NCBI GenBank assembly: GCA_963845485.1 | Contig: CAWJSI010000015.1 | Coordinates: forward strand, 1 to 64,000 | DNA: 64,000 bases | Direction: 5' to 3' | Source of the DNA: Bog-756 sp963845485 | Lineage (GTDB): Bacteria; Actinomycetota; Acidimicrobiia; Acidimicrobiales; RAAP-2 | Part shown: in pieces, positions 17,591 to 27,187 of the stretch | How the letters are laid out: each line of letters begins with the position of its first letter | How positions within the stretch are numbered: the first letter of the stretch is position 1 | Notes under the pieces: model-generated | Told to the model about the DNA's origin: nothing | The model's input: the letters and a program-made list of their open reading frames with translations, nothing else | Database searches by the model: none | Position numbers and translations under genes: made by a program

Positions 17591-18397
17591 ATGGCGCTCC
17601 GACCCGTGTCACCGCACCCCGTGTCATCCCATCGAACACCACCCCCGTCTGTGTCCTCGAGGGCCGAGTCGGCCGGGGCCAGCGAGGTCATGCGCTCGGA
17701 CCGGGCCCGGTGGGCCGCCGAGCGCATCGGCTACCGATTCGTCGACCCAAGCCTCCTCGATCAGGCCATGGCCCACCGGTCGTGGTGCGCCGAGCAGGCC
17801 GGCCGGACGTCCAACGAGCGCCTCGAGTTCTTAGGGGATGCCGTCTTGGGCCTGGTGGTGGCCGAGTACAGCTTCCGGAACTACCTCGACCTCTCCGACG
17901 GCGTCATGTCCAAGGTCCGGGCCTCGGTGGTCAACACCCGGGTGCTGGCCGAGGTGGCCCTCGAACTGGGTCTGGACGACCACCTGGCCCTGGGCCGGGG
18001 GGAGGACCTCTCCGGGGGACGGGCCAAAGAGTCGATTCTGGCCGACGCCACCGAAGCCGTGTTCGGTGCGGTCTACTTGGACGGGGGCCGGTCCGAGGCC
18101 GAACGGGTCATCCTTTCCCTGCTCAGCGACCGGATTGCCGGGGCGGTGGGTGAGCCGGGGGAGTCCGACCACAAGAGCCGCCTCCAGGAGCTGACCGTGC
18201 GTCTCGGACGGGGCGTCCCCCTCTATGAGGTGGAGGGCTCGGGGCCCGATCATGCTCGAAGGTACCTGGCCACGGTGTACGTTGCTGGCCAGCGCCTCGG
18301 AACGGGGGAGGGGCGCTCCAAGAAGGACGCCGAGCAGATGGCCGCCCAGGTCGCCTGCGGATCGTTGGAAGTTGAGAGAGGCGGGGGGAATGCCTGA
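17591..18397 (+). CDS. rnc: ribonuclease III
   Basis: RNase III cleaves double-stranded RNA, including rRNA precursors. The 268-residue protein has the signature NERLEFLGDAVLGL at about residues 76-89, the second acidic site DATEAVFGAVYLDGG near 153, and a C-terminal double-stranded RNA-binding domain (HKSRLQELTVRLG to KKDAEQMAAQVA). The first 30 residues are Ser/Pro-rich, so translation may begin at an internal start; ATG 17591 is the first. The last 8 nt overlap the mutM start, so the two are coupled. Confidence 0.95.
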   Translation: MALRPVSPHPVSSHRTPPPSVSSRAESAGASEVMRSDRARWAAERIGYRFVDPSLLDQAMAHRSWCAEQAGRTSNERLEFLGDAVLGLVVAEYSFRNYLDLSDGVMSKVRASVVNTRVLAEVALELGLDDHLALGRGEDLSGGRAKESILADATEAVFGAVYLDGGRSEAERVILSLLSDRIAGAVGEPGESDHKSRLQELTVRLGRGVPLYEVEGSGPDHARRYLATVYVAGQRLGTGEGRSKKDAEQMAAQVACGSLEVERGGGNA

Positions 18398-19232
18398 GCT
18401 TCCCGAAGTCGAGACCATCCGGCGCGACCTCCAGGGCGAGGTCGTGGGCCGGAAGATCAAGTCGGTCGAGGTACGAAACGGCCGCACCGTCCGGCGCCAC
18501 CCGAGCGCCAAGCAGTTCCGCGCCCGCCTGGAGGGCCACACCATCAAGTCCATCGACCGGTCGGGGAAGTACCTGCTCCTCGCCCTCGACGACGGATCGA
18601 CCCTCGTGGTCCACCTGGGGATGAGCGGCCAGCTGCAGCGGGCCAAGAGCGCCAAGGAGACCAAGGCCCCTCACACCCACGCCGTGCTCACCTTCTCCCA
18701 GGGCGGCCAGCTGCGCTTCGTCGACCCCCGCACCTTCGGCGAGCTGTTCGTCTCGGCGGCGCCCGCCGAGGGGGAGCGGGCCCTGCCCGAGCTCGCCCAC
18801 CTCGGCTTCGACCCACTCGAGGACATCATGAGCTGGGAGAAGTTCTGGGTCCTGTTGTCCCAGCACAAGAGCGGCCTCAAGGCCCTCCTCATGGACCAGG
18901 AGTTCGTGGCCGGCATCGGCAACATGTACGCCGACGAGATCCTCTTCGCCGCCGGGCTCCGCTACGACCGGCTGTCCAACTCCCTCTCCTCCCAAGAGGT
19001 CCGCCGCCTCTACCGATCCATGGTCGAGACCCTGGCCGAGGCGGTCAAGCGCCGGGGCTCGTCCCTGGCCGACGAGCAGTACCGGGACCTGTTCGGGGAG
19101 ATCGGTGACTATCAGGACCAGCACCAGGCCTACGACCGGGAGGGCCAGGCCTGCCGGCGGTGCCGGGCCACCATCGTCCGGGTCAAGTCCGGGGGTCGGT
19201 CGACCTTCTTCTGCGAGCACTGCCAGGTCTGA
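18390..19232 (+). CDS. mutM: formamidopyrimidine-DNA glycosylase (Fpg/MutM)
   Basis: This bifunctional glycosylase/AP lyase removes oxidised purines such as 8-oxoguanine. The sequence starts MPELPEVETIRRDL, so the catalytic Pro and Glu are in place after Met removal. The conserved Lys is in RSGKYLLLAL near residue 57, the helix-two-turn-helix has QEFVAGIGNMYADEILF, and a zinc finger CRRC...CEHC closes the 280-residue protein. ATG 18390 overlaps rnc by 8 nt (ATGCCTGA). In many actinobacteria rnc-mutM-smc-ftsY are adjacent, as here. Confidence 0.95.
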   Translation: MPELPEVETIRRDLQGEVVGRKIKSVEVRNGRTVRRHPSAKQFRARLEGHTIKSIDRSGKYLLLALDDGSTLVVHLGMSGQLQRAKSAKETKAPHTHAVLTFSQGGQLRFVDPRTFGELFVSAAPAEGERALPELAHLGFDPLEDIMSWEKFWVLLSQHKSGLKALLMDQEFVAGIGNMYADEILFAAGLRYDRLSNSLSSQEVRRLYRSMVETLAEAVKRRGSSLADEQYRDLFGEIGDYQDQHQAYDREGQACRRCRATIVRVKSGGRSTFFCEHCQV

Positions 19233-19311
19233 CTCCCAGCATCCGCTCGGCGTGCCCGACCGGCCGGCATGGGCCGGCACCGGGGTCTCACCCGAGGGTG
19301 GTGGCGACCGA

Positions 19312-19326
19312 TAGGGTGAGCGCGCA
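19312..19326 (+). promoter_or_regulatory. -10-like TAGGGT before smc
   Basis: TAGGGT at 19312-19317 is 9 nt before the smc GTG, in the 94-nt gap after mutM. No Shine-Dalgarno is visible. Confidence 0.4.
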
Positions 19327-22300
19327 GTGTTCCTGAAGTCACTCTCCCTCAAAGGATTCAAGTCCTTCGCCGATCCGGCGGTACTCGAATTCGAGCCCGG
19401 TATCACCGTGGTCGTCGGTCCCAACGGGAGCGGCAAGTCCAACGTGGTCGACGCCGTGGCCTGGGTGCTCGGCGCCCAGGGGCCCCGTACGGTGCGCTCG
19501 GCCAAGATGGAAGACGTCATCTTCATGGGCACGGCCAACCGGCCGGCCCTGGGCCGGGCCGAGGTCACCCTCACCATCGACAACAGTGCGGGCAAACTGG
19601 CCACCGACCTGGCCGAGATCACCATCACCCGCACCCTGTTCCGGTCGGGTGACAGCGAGTACTCGATCAATGGGGCCCCCTGTCGCCTCCTCGACATCCA
19701 AGAACTCCTCTCCGACACCGGGGTGGGCCGCCAACAGCACGTCATCATCAGCCAGGGTCACCTCGACGCCATCTTGGAGGCGAGGCCCGAAGATCGCCGG
19801 GCCGTGATCGAAGAGGCAGCCGGCGTGCTCAAGTTCCGCCGCCGCCGCGAGCGGTCCGAGCGTCGGCTGGCTTCCACCGAGGAGAACCTGGAGCGGCTCT
19901 TCGACCTGGTCCGCGAGGTGAAGCGCCAGATCCGCCCGCTCGAGCGCCAGGCCGCCGCGGCCCGGTCCTACACCGGGCTCTCCGACGAGCTGCGGGCTGT
20001 CCGGCTGTATGTGGCCGGGGCCGAGCTCGCCGCCCTCGACCGGCGTCACACCGAGGGGGCCCGGGCCCAGTCCGACTTGACCGACACCGAGGCTCGGCTC
20101 CGGGCCGCGCTGAGCCAGCTCGATGCCGACACCGAGCGCACCGCCGACGAGATGTCGACCCAGCGGGAGTCCGATCTGGCCTCGGCCCTCGGGCGGACCG
20201 AAGGCATGGTCGAGCGGGCCCGCGGCCTCACCGGGGTCCTGAAGGAGCGCCAGCGGTCCCTGGCCCAGGCCCTCGACGCCGCGGCCGACGCCGACGTGGT
20301 GTCGACCCTCGAGGCCGAAGGGGCCAGTCTCACCTCCGAGCTCGAGGCCACCGAGGCCGAGGAGCTCACGCTCGCCCCCGAACTCGACATCGTGGTCGCC
20401 GAGGAGGTGGCCGCCGGTGCCGAGCTGGAGGCCCATCTGGCCTCGTGGGGGGACGGGGCCGAGCTCCGCCAGGCCGAGGAGGCCGTGACCGTCGCCGAGG
20501 GGCAGGTGGCCTCGTTGGAGCACGCCCTCGAGCGCGATCGGCGCTCGCTGGCCCAACTCACCGCCCGGCTCACCTCGACCGAGCGTCGGCTCGGGCTGCT
20601 CGAGGGCGAGGACCACGAGGTGCGCGAGCGGCTGGCCGAGACCGAGCAGGCCCGCCACTCCCTCCAGGCCGTCGTGGCCGAGACCGAGGCGGCCCACGGG
20701 CAGGCCGTCCGGCGTCTCGAGTCGGCCGAGCAGGCCCTCCGCCAGGCCGAACAGGAGCTGGCCCGATCAACGGCCCGGGCCGACGCCCTCGAGCGGGCCT
20801 TGGACGAGGCTCGGGGAGCCGCCGGGGCCGAGCTCCTGGCCGGCATCGACGGCGTGGTGGGCACGCTGCTCGACGTGGTCGAGGTCGACGAGGGCTGGGA
20901 GGACGCCTTCGAGGCCGCGGTGGGGGCGTCGGTGGCCGCCGTCGTGGTGTCGGGAAGTCAGCCGGCCAAGGCCGCACTCTCCCGACTCCGCCAAGGTGGG
21001 GCGACCGGCGCCGTGCTGGCCCTCACCGGCGGTGCCCCGACCACGCCGGGGTCCGCCTCCTCGGGACAGGTTCCCCCCGGCACCGAGTCCATCCGCTCCC
21101 ACGTGCGGCCCCACGCCGCCGGCCGGGACATCTCCGGACTGGACGCGGTGCTCGACACCCTGCTGGCCGGCTCGTGCTGTACCCGGGGGGGGTGGTCCGA
21201 AGCCATCGACCTCGCCCTCGCTCGCCCGGACCTGGTGGTCGTCACCCGCGAGGGGGACCGGTTCTCCCCCACGGGATGGCGGGTACGGGCCTCGGGCGGT
21301 GTGGTCACCGCAGCCCTGGTGGAAGAGGCGAGAGGACGGGCGGACATCGCCGCGGTGGCCGCCACCGAGGCCGCCGAGGAACGCACCCTCGCCCGGGTGG
21401 CCGTCGAGGCCGCCCGCACGGCGGCGACCGAGGCGGTGCGGGCCGACGACCGTAACGAGGTGGCCCTCCAGACGGCCCGGGCCTCCCAGCAGCGGGTCGG
21501 TGGCGACCTCGTGACCCTGGCCGCCGAGCTGGAGGAGGTCCGCCGGGACCACGCCGAGCTGGACGAGCGGATCGCCCGGGACACGGCCCGGGCCGCCGGC
21601 CTGCGCCACGAGCTGCCGCTCCTCGAGCTGGCCCGGGGACGGGCGGCCGAACGGGTGGCCGCCGGCCGCCAGGAGCGTCTGGCCATCGACGAGCGGATCG
21701 CCGCCGCGGCCCAGTCCCGCAGCGAGTGGGAGGTCCGTTCGGCCGGTCTGGTCGAGCGGCGCCGGGTGCTGGGCGACCGCCTCTCCGAGGTGGAGCGGCG
21801 CCTGACCGGACACGCCGACGAGCGCCGTGAGGCGGCCGAGCGCCGGACCCGGCTGGAGGCCGATGCCACGGCCGTGGCCCGCCTGCTGGAAGTCATCGCC
21901 ACGGCCCAGTCCGAGCTCGACGCGGCGCTGGCCGACCTACGCGAGCGCTACCGGTTGCAGCTCGAGGCGGTCAAGGCCGGGGGCGCCCGTCTGGAGGAGT
22001 TGCGTCGGCAGCGTTCGGCCAATGAGCACGAAATCGCCGCGGCCCGGAGCCGCCTCCAGAAGATCGAGCTGGATCTGGTGGAAGCGACCATCCGCCGGGA
22101 GACCGTGGTCGAGACGCTCCGCCACGACCTTGCCTGCACCCCGGAGGACGCGCTGGCCGCCCCTACCCCCGAGCTGGCCGAAGGCACCGATCCCCCCACC
22201 CGTATCGTCGAGCTGGAGCGGGAGCTGGCCGCCCTCGGCCCGGTCAACCCGTTGGCCCTGGAGGAGCTCTCGGAGCTGGGGGAGCGGCACCAGTTCCTCG

Positions 22301-23592
22301 AAGCCCAGGTCGAAGACGTCCGCAACGCCCGACGTGAGCTCCACCACGTCATCCGGACCCTGGACGAGGAGATCATGCACGTCTTCGACTCGGCGTTCGC
22401 CGATGTCAACGAACACTTCTCCACTCTCGTCGACTCACTCTTCCCCGGTGGGACGGGCCGGCTCTCGCTCACCGATCCGGAGAACCTGCTCGACACCGGA
22501 GTGGACGTCGAGGTCCGACCGGCGGGTCGGAACGTGCGACGTCTCTCCCTCCTGTCGGGCGGTGAGCGCTCGCTCGTGGCCCTGGCCTTCCTCTTCGCCG
22601 TCTTCCGCAGCCGACCGTCGCCCTTCTACCTGATGGACGAAGTGGAGGCCGCGCTCGACGACGTGAACCTGCAGCGCTTCCTCGGCCTCGTGCACGAGTT
22701 CCGGGGCGAGGCGCAGCTGATCATCGTGAGCCACCAGAAGCGCACCATGGAGGCGGCCGACGCGCTGTACGGGGTCACGATGGCCCCGGGCGGGTCCTCC
22801 AAGGTCGTGAGCCAGAAGGTCCCCCGCGACCGAGCCGAGGTCGTCGGCGGACAGGCGATCGCTGGCGACAGGGACACCGGCGACACCGACGAAGGCGATG
22901 CCACCACCAGCAGCAGTGGCGAGGGTGGTGACGGACTCGAGCCGTCCATGGCGCCGGTCCGTGAGTCGGTGCCCCTCGGGAACCTGCCGGTGGGAAGCGA
23001 GAGCGACGAGCCCGAGTCGGCCGACGCTCGAGGTCGGAGCGCCATGCTGGCGCCGGGGAACGTGGGTGAGTCCGAGGCTTCGACCGAGGACGGGTCCGAG
23101 TCGGGGGCCTTGGACACCGAATCCGCGGCGGGGCGGCCGGCCTGGTCCGAAGAGGAACCGGAGTCCGAACCGGCAACGCCGCTAGCTACCGCAAATTCGG
23201 GCGGACCGGTCGGTGACGAACTGCCGGCCTCTGATGCCGATGCCTCCGAGACCGACCCCACTGATGCCGACTTAGCCGAGGCCCTGGCCGCCGTCCATGC
23301 CCACGGTGATCCCGTGCCCGTCCCCGACGCCGGCTTCTCGCCGGACTTCATGGCTGAACTGACCACTGCCACTCGGCCTGACGATGACGTGGCCGAGGCG
23401 GACCCGGGCGTGACCGGGGGAAGCGACACCGCTGACGAGTTCCACGTCGAAGATGCACTGGCTGGGCGGAGCGACCCCGGCAGCGACGGGGACGAAGGCG
23501 CAGCGGGTACTCCGAAGGAAGCCGGCATCAGCTCGACGGGCTGGCAGCCGCGCGTCATCCGACCCGAACGGGTCGGAGGAAGCGAGTCGTGA
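19327..23592 (+). CDS. smc: chromosome segregation protein SMC with long acidic C-terminal tail
   Basis: SMC is the ATPase of the bacterial condensin complex. The 1421-residue protein has Walker A GPNGSGKSN at about residues 32-40, long coiled coils around a hinge (about 495-640), the ABC signature LSGGERSLVALAF near 1076 and Walker B FYLMDEVEAALDD near 1100. The family usually ends about 1160-1190; here the ATPase head ends near VVSQKV (about residue 1160) and a further ~255 residues follow. They are rich in Asp, Glu, Ser, Gly, Pro and Ala with no predicted fold, ending RVIRPERVGGSES. The tail is one unbroken frame and its stop overlaps the ftsY GTG by 4 nt. Confidence 0.95.
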   Translation: MFLKSLSLKGFKSFADPAVLEFEPGITVVVGPNGSGKSNVVDAVAWVLGAQGPRTVRSAKMEDVIFMGTANRPALGRAEVTLTIDNSAGKLATDLAEITITRTLFRSGDSEYSINGAPCRLLDIQELLSDTGVGRQQHVIISQGHLDAILEARPEDRRAVIEEAAGVLKFRRRRERSERRLASTEENLERLFDLVREVKRQIRPLERQAAAARSYTGLSDELRAVRLYVAGAELAALDRRHTEGARAQSDLTDTEARLRAALSQLDADTERTADEMSTQRESDLASALGRTEGMVERARGLTGVLKERQRSLAQALDAAADADVVSTLEAEGASLTSELEATEAEELTLAPELDIVVAEEVAAGAELEAHLASWGDGAELRQAEEAVTVAEGQVASLEHALERDRRSLAQLTARLTSTERRLGLLEGEDHEVRERLAETEQARHSLQAVVAETEAAHGQAVRRLESAEQALRQAEQELARSTARADALERALDEARGAAGAELLAGIDGVVGTLLDVVEVDEGWEDAFEAAVGASVAAVVVSGSQPAKAALSRLRQGGATGAVLALTGGAPTTPGSASSGQVPPGTESIRSHVRPHAAGRDISGLDAVLDTLLAGSCCTRGGWSEAIDLALARPDLVVVTREGDRFSPTGWRVRASGGVVTAALVEEARGRADIAAVAATEAAEERTLARVAVEAARTAATEAVRADDRNEVALQTARASQQRVGGDLVTLAAELEEVRRDHAELDERIARDTARAAGLRHELPLLELARGRAAERVAAGRQERLAIDERIAAAAQSRSEWEVRSAGLVERRRVLGDRLSEVERRLTGHADERREAAERRTRLEADATAVARLLEVIATAQSELDAALADLRERYRLQLEAVKAGGARLEELRRQRSANEHEIAAARSRLQKIELDLVEATIRRETVVETLRHDLACTPEDALAAPTPELAEGTDPPTRIVELERELAALGPVNPLALEELSELGERHQFLEAQVEDVRNARRELHHVIRTLDEEIMHVFDSAFADVNEHFSTLVDSLFPGGTGRLSLTDPENLLDTGVDVEVRPAGRNVRRLSLLSGGERSLVALAFLFAVFRSRPSPFYLMDEVEAALDDVNLQRFLGLVHEFRGEAQLIIVSHQKRTMEAADALYGVTMAPGGSSKVVSQKVPRDRAEVVGGQAIAGDRDTGDTDEGDATTSSSGEGGDGLEPSMAPVRESVPLGNLPVGSESDEPESADARGRSAMLAPGNVGESEASTEDGSESGALDTESAAGRPAWSEEEPESEPATPLATANSGGPVGDELPASDADASETDPTDADLAEALAAVHAHGDPVPVPDAGFSPDFMAELTTATRPDDDVAEADPGVTGGSDTADEFHVEDALAGRSDPGSDGDEGAAGTPKEAGISSTGWQPRVIRPERVGGSES

Positions 23593-24809
23593 TCGAGCCA
23601 GCCCTCGTGGCGTCGGGCTCGGAGGTGTTGATCGGCCTGGTCATCGCCATCCCGGTCCTCATCGTCGGTGGCGGTGTGGCCATCGGTCTCCGACTGAGGG
23701 GCCGAGGCGGCAAGAGCGTCGTCCCCCCCGGTGAGGTGGCGAGTGACGCCCCGACGGACATCGAACTCTCCCGGAGCGCCGAAGCCGCCAAAGCCGCCGA
23801 GCCGGCCGCTGTCGTCGAAGCCGAGCCGGCCCCGGCCCCGGCCGCCGAACCCGAGCCCGCCACCTACCGGAGCCGACTCGGGAAGGCCCGTGGCCTCCTC
23901 TCGGGCTACGTGGGGGCGGTCCGCTCGCGCGGGAAGATCGACGCCACCACCTGGGACGAGTTGGAAGAGGCGCTCATCCGGGCCGATGTCGGGGTGGGGG
24001 CCACCGACAGCTTGCTCGGCGACCTGCGGGCCCGGGTCAAGACCGGGGAGATCGGCGGTCCCGACGCCCTGGTCGATGCCCTGAAGGCGGACCTGGTCGT
24101 CATGGTGTCGACGGCGGACGCGTCACTGGCCGTTCCCGGCGGGCGGGCGACCGACGCCGACCTCACGGACACCCCGGTGGTCGAGGGTTCGCCATCCGAT
24201 GCTCCGGTCGATGTCTGGCTGTTCGTCGGGGTGAACGGCGTGGGCAAGACCACCACCGTCGGGAAGGTGGCCAAACGGTTGGCCTCCTCGGGGACGAAAG
24301 TGCTCCTGGCCGCAGGGGACACGTTCCGGGCCGCAGCCGGTGAGCAGCTGGCCATGTGGGCCTCACGGGCCGATGCCGACATCGTGCGGGGCTCCGAGGG
24401 CGGGGATCCGAGCTCGGTGGTGTTCGACGCCGTGCAGCGGGCCGAGGCCAAGGGCCACGCGGTGGTGCTGGCCGACACGGCCGGGCGACTGCACAACAAG
24501 GTGAACCTCATCGAGGAGTTGAAGAAGATCCGGCGGGTGGCCGGCCGCCCACCCGGTCATGTCGTCGAGGTCCTGTTGGTGCTCGACGCCACCACCGGAC
24601 AGAACGGCCTGGCCCAGGCCAAGGTGTTCTTGGAGGCGGTGGAGGTGACCGGCGTGGTCCTGACCAAGCTGGACGGAACGGCCAAGGGCGGCATCGTGGT
24701 GGCCATCCAGCGTGAGCTGGGCCTGCCCGTCAAGCTGGTGGGCCTGGGTGAGGGCGTCGACGACCTGGTCGACTTCGACGCCGAAGCCTTCGTGGATGCC
24801 CTGTTCTGA
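23589..24809 (+). CDS. ftsY: signal recognition particle receptor FtsY
   Basis: FtsY is the SRP receptor GTPase that docks ribosome-nascent chains at the membrane. The 406-residue protein begins with a membrane segment (VLIGLVIAIPVLIVGGGVAI, residues about 13-32), unlike the soluble enterobacterial form, then an Ala/Pro/Glu-rich A domain to about residue 90 and the NG domain. GTPase motifs are GVNGVGKTTT near 214, AAGDTFRAAAGEQL, DTAGRLHNK near 297 and TKLDGTAKGG near 355. It is translationally coupled to smc (GTGA overlap). Confidence 0.96.
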   Translation: MIEPALVASGSEVLIGLVIAIPVLIVGGGVAIGLRLRGRGGKSVVPPGEVASDAPTDIELSRSAEAAKAAEPAAVVEAEPAPAPAAEPEPATYRSRLGKARGLLSGYVGAVRSRGKIDATTWDELEEALIRADVGVGATDSLLGDLRARVKTGEIGGPDALVDALKADLVVMVSTADASLAVPGGRATDADLTDTPVVEGSPSDAPVDVWLFVGVNGVGKTTTVGKVAKRLASSGTKVLLAAGDTFRAAAGEQLAMWASRADADIVRGSEGGDPSSVVFDAVQRAEAKGHAVVLADTAGRLHNKVNLIEELKKIRRVAGRPPGHVVEVLLVLDATTGQNGLAQAKVFLEAVEVTGVVLTKLDGTAKGGIVVAIQRELGLPVKLVGLGEGVDDLVDFDAEAFVDALF

Positions 24810-24856
24810 CGTCGGGGCCCGCAGCGCGGTGGGACACGGTTCGCGCCGCCGTCCTG

Positions 24857-24871
24857 TAGCCTGAGGCACCC
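24857..24871 (+). promoter_or_regulatory. -10-like TAGCCT before ffh
   Basis: TAGCCT at 24857-24862 is 9 nt before the ffh ATG, in the 62-nt gap after ftsY. Confidence 0.4.
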
Positions 24872-26410
24872 ATGTTCGAGAGCCTGTCCGACCGATTCGA
24901 GGGGATCCTCAGCCGTCTGCGCGGCCGCGGTCGCCTGACCGAGGCCGATGTCGACGAGGTCCTCGCCGAGATCCGCAAGGCCCTCTTGGAGGCCGACGTC
25001 GAGATCAGCGTGGTCCGCGGCTTCACCGAGGCCGTGCGGGCCCGCTGCGTGGGCCTCGAGCTCTCCCAGGCCCTCAGCCCGGGCCAGCAGGTCATCAAGA
25101 TCGTCAACGAGGAGCTGGTCGGGATCCTCGGGGGCGAGACGCTCCGCATCACCTACGCCGGTCACCCCCCGACCGTCATCCTGCTCGCCGGTCTGCAGGG
25201 TGCGGGCAAGACCACCGCAGCGGCCAAGCTGGCCCGGTGGTTCAAGCAGCAGGGCCGCAATCCCATGCTGGTGGGGGCCGACCTGCAACGGCCGGCCGCC
25301 GTGGAGCAGCTGCGGGTCCTCGGTGGACAGGCCGGGATCACCGTGTTCAGCGAGCCCACCGACCCGGTAGGGGTGGCGACGGCGGGCCTGGAGGAGGCCC
25401 GACGGCTCGGACGTGACGTCCTGATCGTGGACACCGCCGGTCGGCTGGCCATCGACGAGGACCTGATGGAAGAGATCAGGCAGATCGCCGGGGCGGTCGA
25501 CCCGCACTACACGTTCCTGGTCATCGACGCCATGACCGGCCAGGACGCCGTGGCCACCGCCTCGGCCTTCCACGACTCCCTCACCCTCGACGGGATCATC
25601 CTCACCAAGTTGGACGGCGACGCCCGAGGGGGTGCCGCCCTCTCGGTCAAAGAGGTGGTGGGCCGACCCATCGCCTTTGCCTCGACCGGCGAGAAACTCG
25701 ACGACTTCGATCAGTTCCACCCCGACCGGATGGCCGATCGCATCCTCGGTATGGGCGACGTGCTCAGCCTCATCGAGCAGGCCGAGCGCACCATGGACAA
25801 AGACGTCGCCACCAAGGGTGCCGCCGCCATGCTGGAGGGGAAGTTCTCCCTCGAGGACTTCTTGGAGCAACTCCAACAGGTCAAAAAGATGGGCTCCGTC
25901 TCGTCGATGATGTCCCTGATCCCCGGGATCCCGAAGGATCTGAAGCAGGCCTCCTCGCAGATCGACGACCGCCAGATCGGCCAGATCGAGGCCATCATCC
26001 GCTCGATGACCCCGGCCGAGCGCACCGATCCGGCCATCATCGACGGCGCCCGCCGGGTGCGGATCGCCAACGGGAGCGGAACGGCCACCTCCGACGTCAA
26101 TGCCCTCTTGAAGCAGTTCAAAGAGATGCAGAAGATGATGAAAGGGATGGGCAAGGGCGGCATGGGTGGCGCCCTCGGCGGTCTCGGCGGCCTGTTCGGC
26201 AAGGGGGGCCCGAAGCTGTCGCCCTCGGCGATGGCCGAGATGGCCGAGCTGGAGGCGTCCGGTGACTTTGCCGGCTTCCCGGGTCTCGGCGCCGAGCGGA
26301 GTGCGCTCGGGGCCGGTGCGACCGGTGGGCCCCAGGCCACGGGCCGACCCAAGGGCAAAGGGAAAAAGAAGGGCAAAGGCGGGGGACGGGTCACACCGAA
26401 GGCCCGCTGA
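24872..26410 (+). CDS. ffh: signal recognition particle protein Ffh (SRP54)
   Basis: Ffh binds signal peptides and SRP RNA and, with FtsY, targets membrane and secreted proteins. The 512-residue protein has an N domain, the G domain with GLQGAGKTTAAAKLA near residue 108, DLQRPAAVEQL, DTAGRLAIDEDL and TKLDGDARGG near 250, and a methionine-rich M domain (KKMGSVSSMMSLIPGI, MQKMMKGMGKGGMGG). The C-terminal ~70 residues are Gly/Ala-rich and end in a Lys-rich stretch, longer than in E. coli. The SRP RNA gene is not in the window as far as I can see. Confidence 0.96.
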   Translation: MFESLSDRFEGILSRLRGRGRLTEADVDEVLAEIRKALLEADVEISVVRGFTEAVRARCVGLELSQALSPGQQVIKIVNEELVGILGGETLRITYAGHPPTVILLAGLQGAGKTTAAAKLARWFKQQGRNPMLVGADLQRPAAVEQLRVLGGQAGITVFSEPTDPVGVATAGLEEARRLGRDVLIVDTAGRLAIDEDLMEEIRQIAGAVDPHYTFLVIDAMTGQDAVATASAFHDSLTLDGIILTKLDGDARGGAALSVKEVVGRPIAFASTGEKLDDFDQFHPDRMADRILGMGDVLSLIEQAERTMDKDVATKGAAAMLEGKFSLEDFLEQLQQVKKMGSVSSMMSLIPGIPKDLKQASSQIDDRQIGQIEAIIRSMTPAERTDPAIIDGARRVRIANGSGTATSDVNALLKQFKEMQKMMKGMGKGGMGGALGGLGGLFGKGGPKLSPSAMAEMAELEASGDFAGFPGLGAERSALGAGATGGPQATGRPKGKGKKKGKGGGRVTPKAR

Positions 26411-26479
26411 GCCAGACGGGATCTCGGCGGGCCGACCCTGATGGGGCGACCGCCCGGGGGCCGGGAACACAAGCCAAGA

Positions 26480-26546
26480 CGGTCCGATTGGACCGCGTGC
26501 ACGCGTCGCCCCCCATTGGTGGGAGACTGTCGGGCGCTATCGACAG
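26480..26546 (+). promoter_or_regulatory. rpsP leader with two perfect hairpins
   Basis: In the 154-nt gap between ffh and rpsP, CGGTCC/GGACCG (26480-26495, 4-nt loop) and CTGTCG/CGACAG (26527-26546, 8-nt loop) form two perfect 6-bp stems. The second ends 6 nt before the GAGGAG ribosome binding site. Either could be a weak terminator for ffh or part of a regulatory leader for rpsP. Confidence 0.35.
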
Positions 26547-26564
26547 AATGCAGAGGAGTACACC

Positions 26565-26852
26565 GTGGCAGTAAAGCTCCGCCTCGTGCGGATCGGGAAG
26601 AAGAAGCAGCCGACCTACCGGCTGGTGGCGGCGGACAGCCGTTCACCCCGCAACGGCCGCTTCATCGAGATCGTGGGCACCTACGCCCCCCGGGGGAAGT
26701 CGTTGGCCGAGCCCGACGCCGTCATCGAGATCGACAATGCCAAAGCCGTGAAGTGGCTGTCCGAAGGGGCGACACCCACCGAGCGGGTCGAGAAGCTCCT
26801 GAAGAAGTCGGGTGCCCTCGATGAGTTCGCCGCGGCCAAGGCGGCGAAGTGA
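26565..26852 (+). CDS. rpsP: 30S ribosomal protein S16
   Basis: This 95-residue protein begins MAVKLRLVRIGKKKQPTYRLVAADSR, the universal S16 start, and contains NGRFIEIVGTYAPRG. It is a primary assembly component of the small subunit. GTG 26565 is preceded by GAGGAG at 6 nt. It starts the rpsP-khpA-rimM-trmD run, each gene overlapping the next by a few bases. Confidence 0.97.
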   Translation: MAVKLRLVRIGKKKQPTYRLVAADSRSPRNGRFIEIVGTYAPRGKSLAEPDAVIEIDNAKAVKWLSEGATPTERVEKLLKKSGALDEFAAAKAAK

Positions 26853-27187
26853 CCGACGAGATGGCCGTGGACTCGGCTGACGACGTCAACACCATCGATG
26901 TCGACGAGGACCACGAGGACGACGACGCCGGAAACCGGGTCTCGGGCGGGACGCCGCTGGCCGTCGTGACCTATCTGGTCAGCTCCATCACATCGGACCC
27001 CGACGCCGTCGTCATCAACACCGAAGAGCGCGGGGACTCGGTGCGCTTCCGCATCCACGTCGCCCCCGACGACATGGGCCGGGTGATCGGCCGACGTGGC
27101 CGCGTGGCCCAGGCCATCCGCACCGTGGTGGCGGCGGCAGGAGCACGTGACGGAGTCCAAACCAGCGTCGACATCGTCGACGACTGA
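26849..27187 (+). CDS. khpA: KH-domain RNA-binding protein (KhpA type)
   Basis: This 112-residue protein has a single KH domain with the GxxG loop in GRVIGRRGRVAQAIR at about residues 78-92. KhpA proteins bind RNA broadly, often with KhpB/EloR, and are encoded between rpsP and rimM. Residues 1-35 are an unusually acidic extension (DVDEDHEDDD) that most short KhpA proteins lack. The start GTG overlaps the rpsP stop (GTGA). Confidence 0.92.
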   Translation: MTDEMAVDSADDVNTIDVDEDHEDDDAGNRVSGGTPLAVVTYLVSSITSDPDAVVINTEERGDSVRFRIHVAPDDMGRVIGRRGRVAQAIRTVVAAAGARDGVQTSVDIVDD

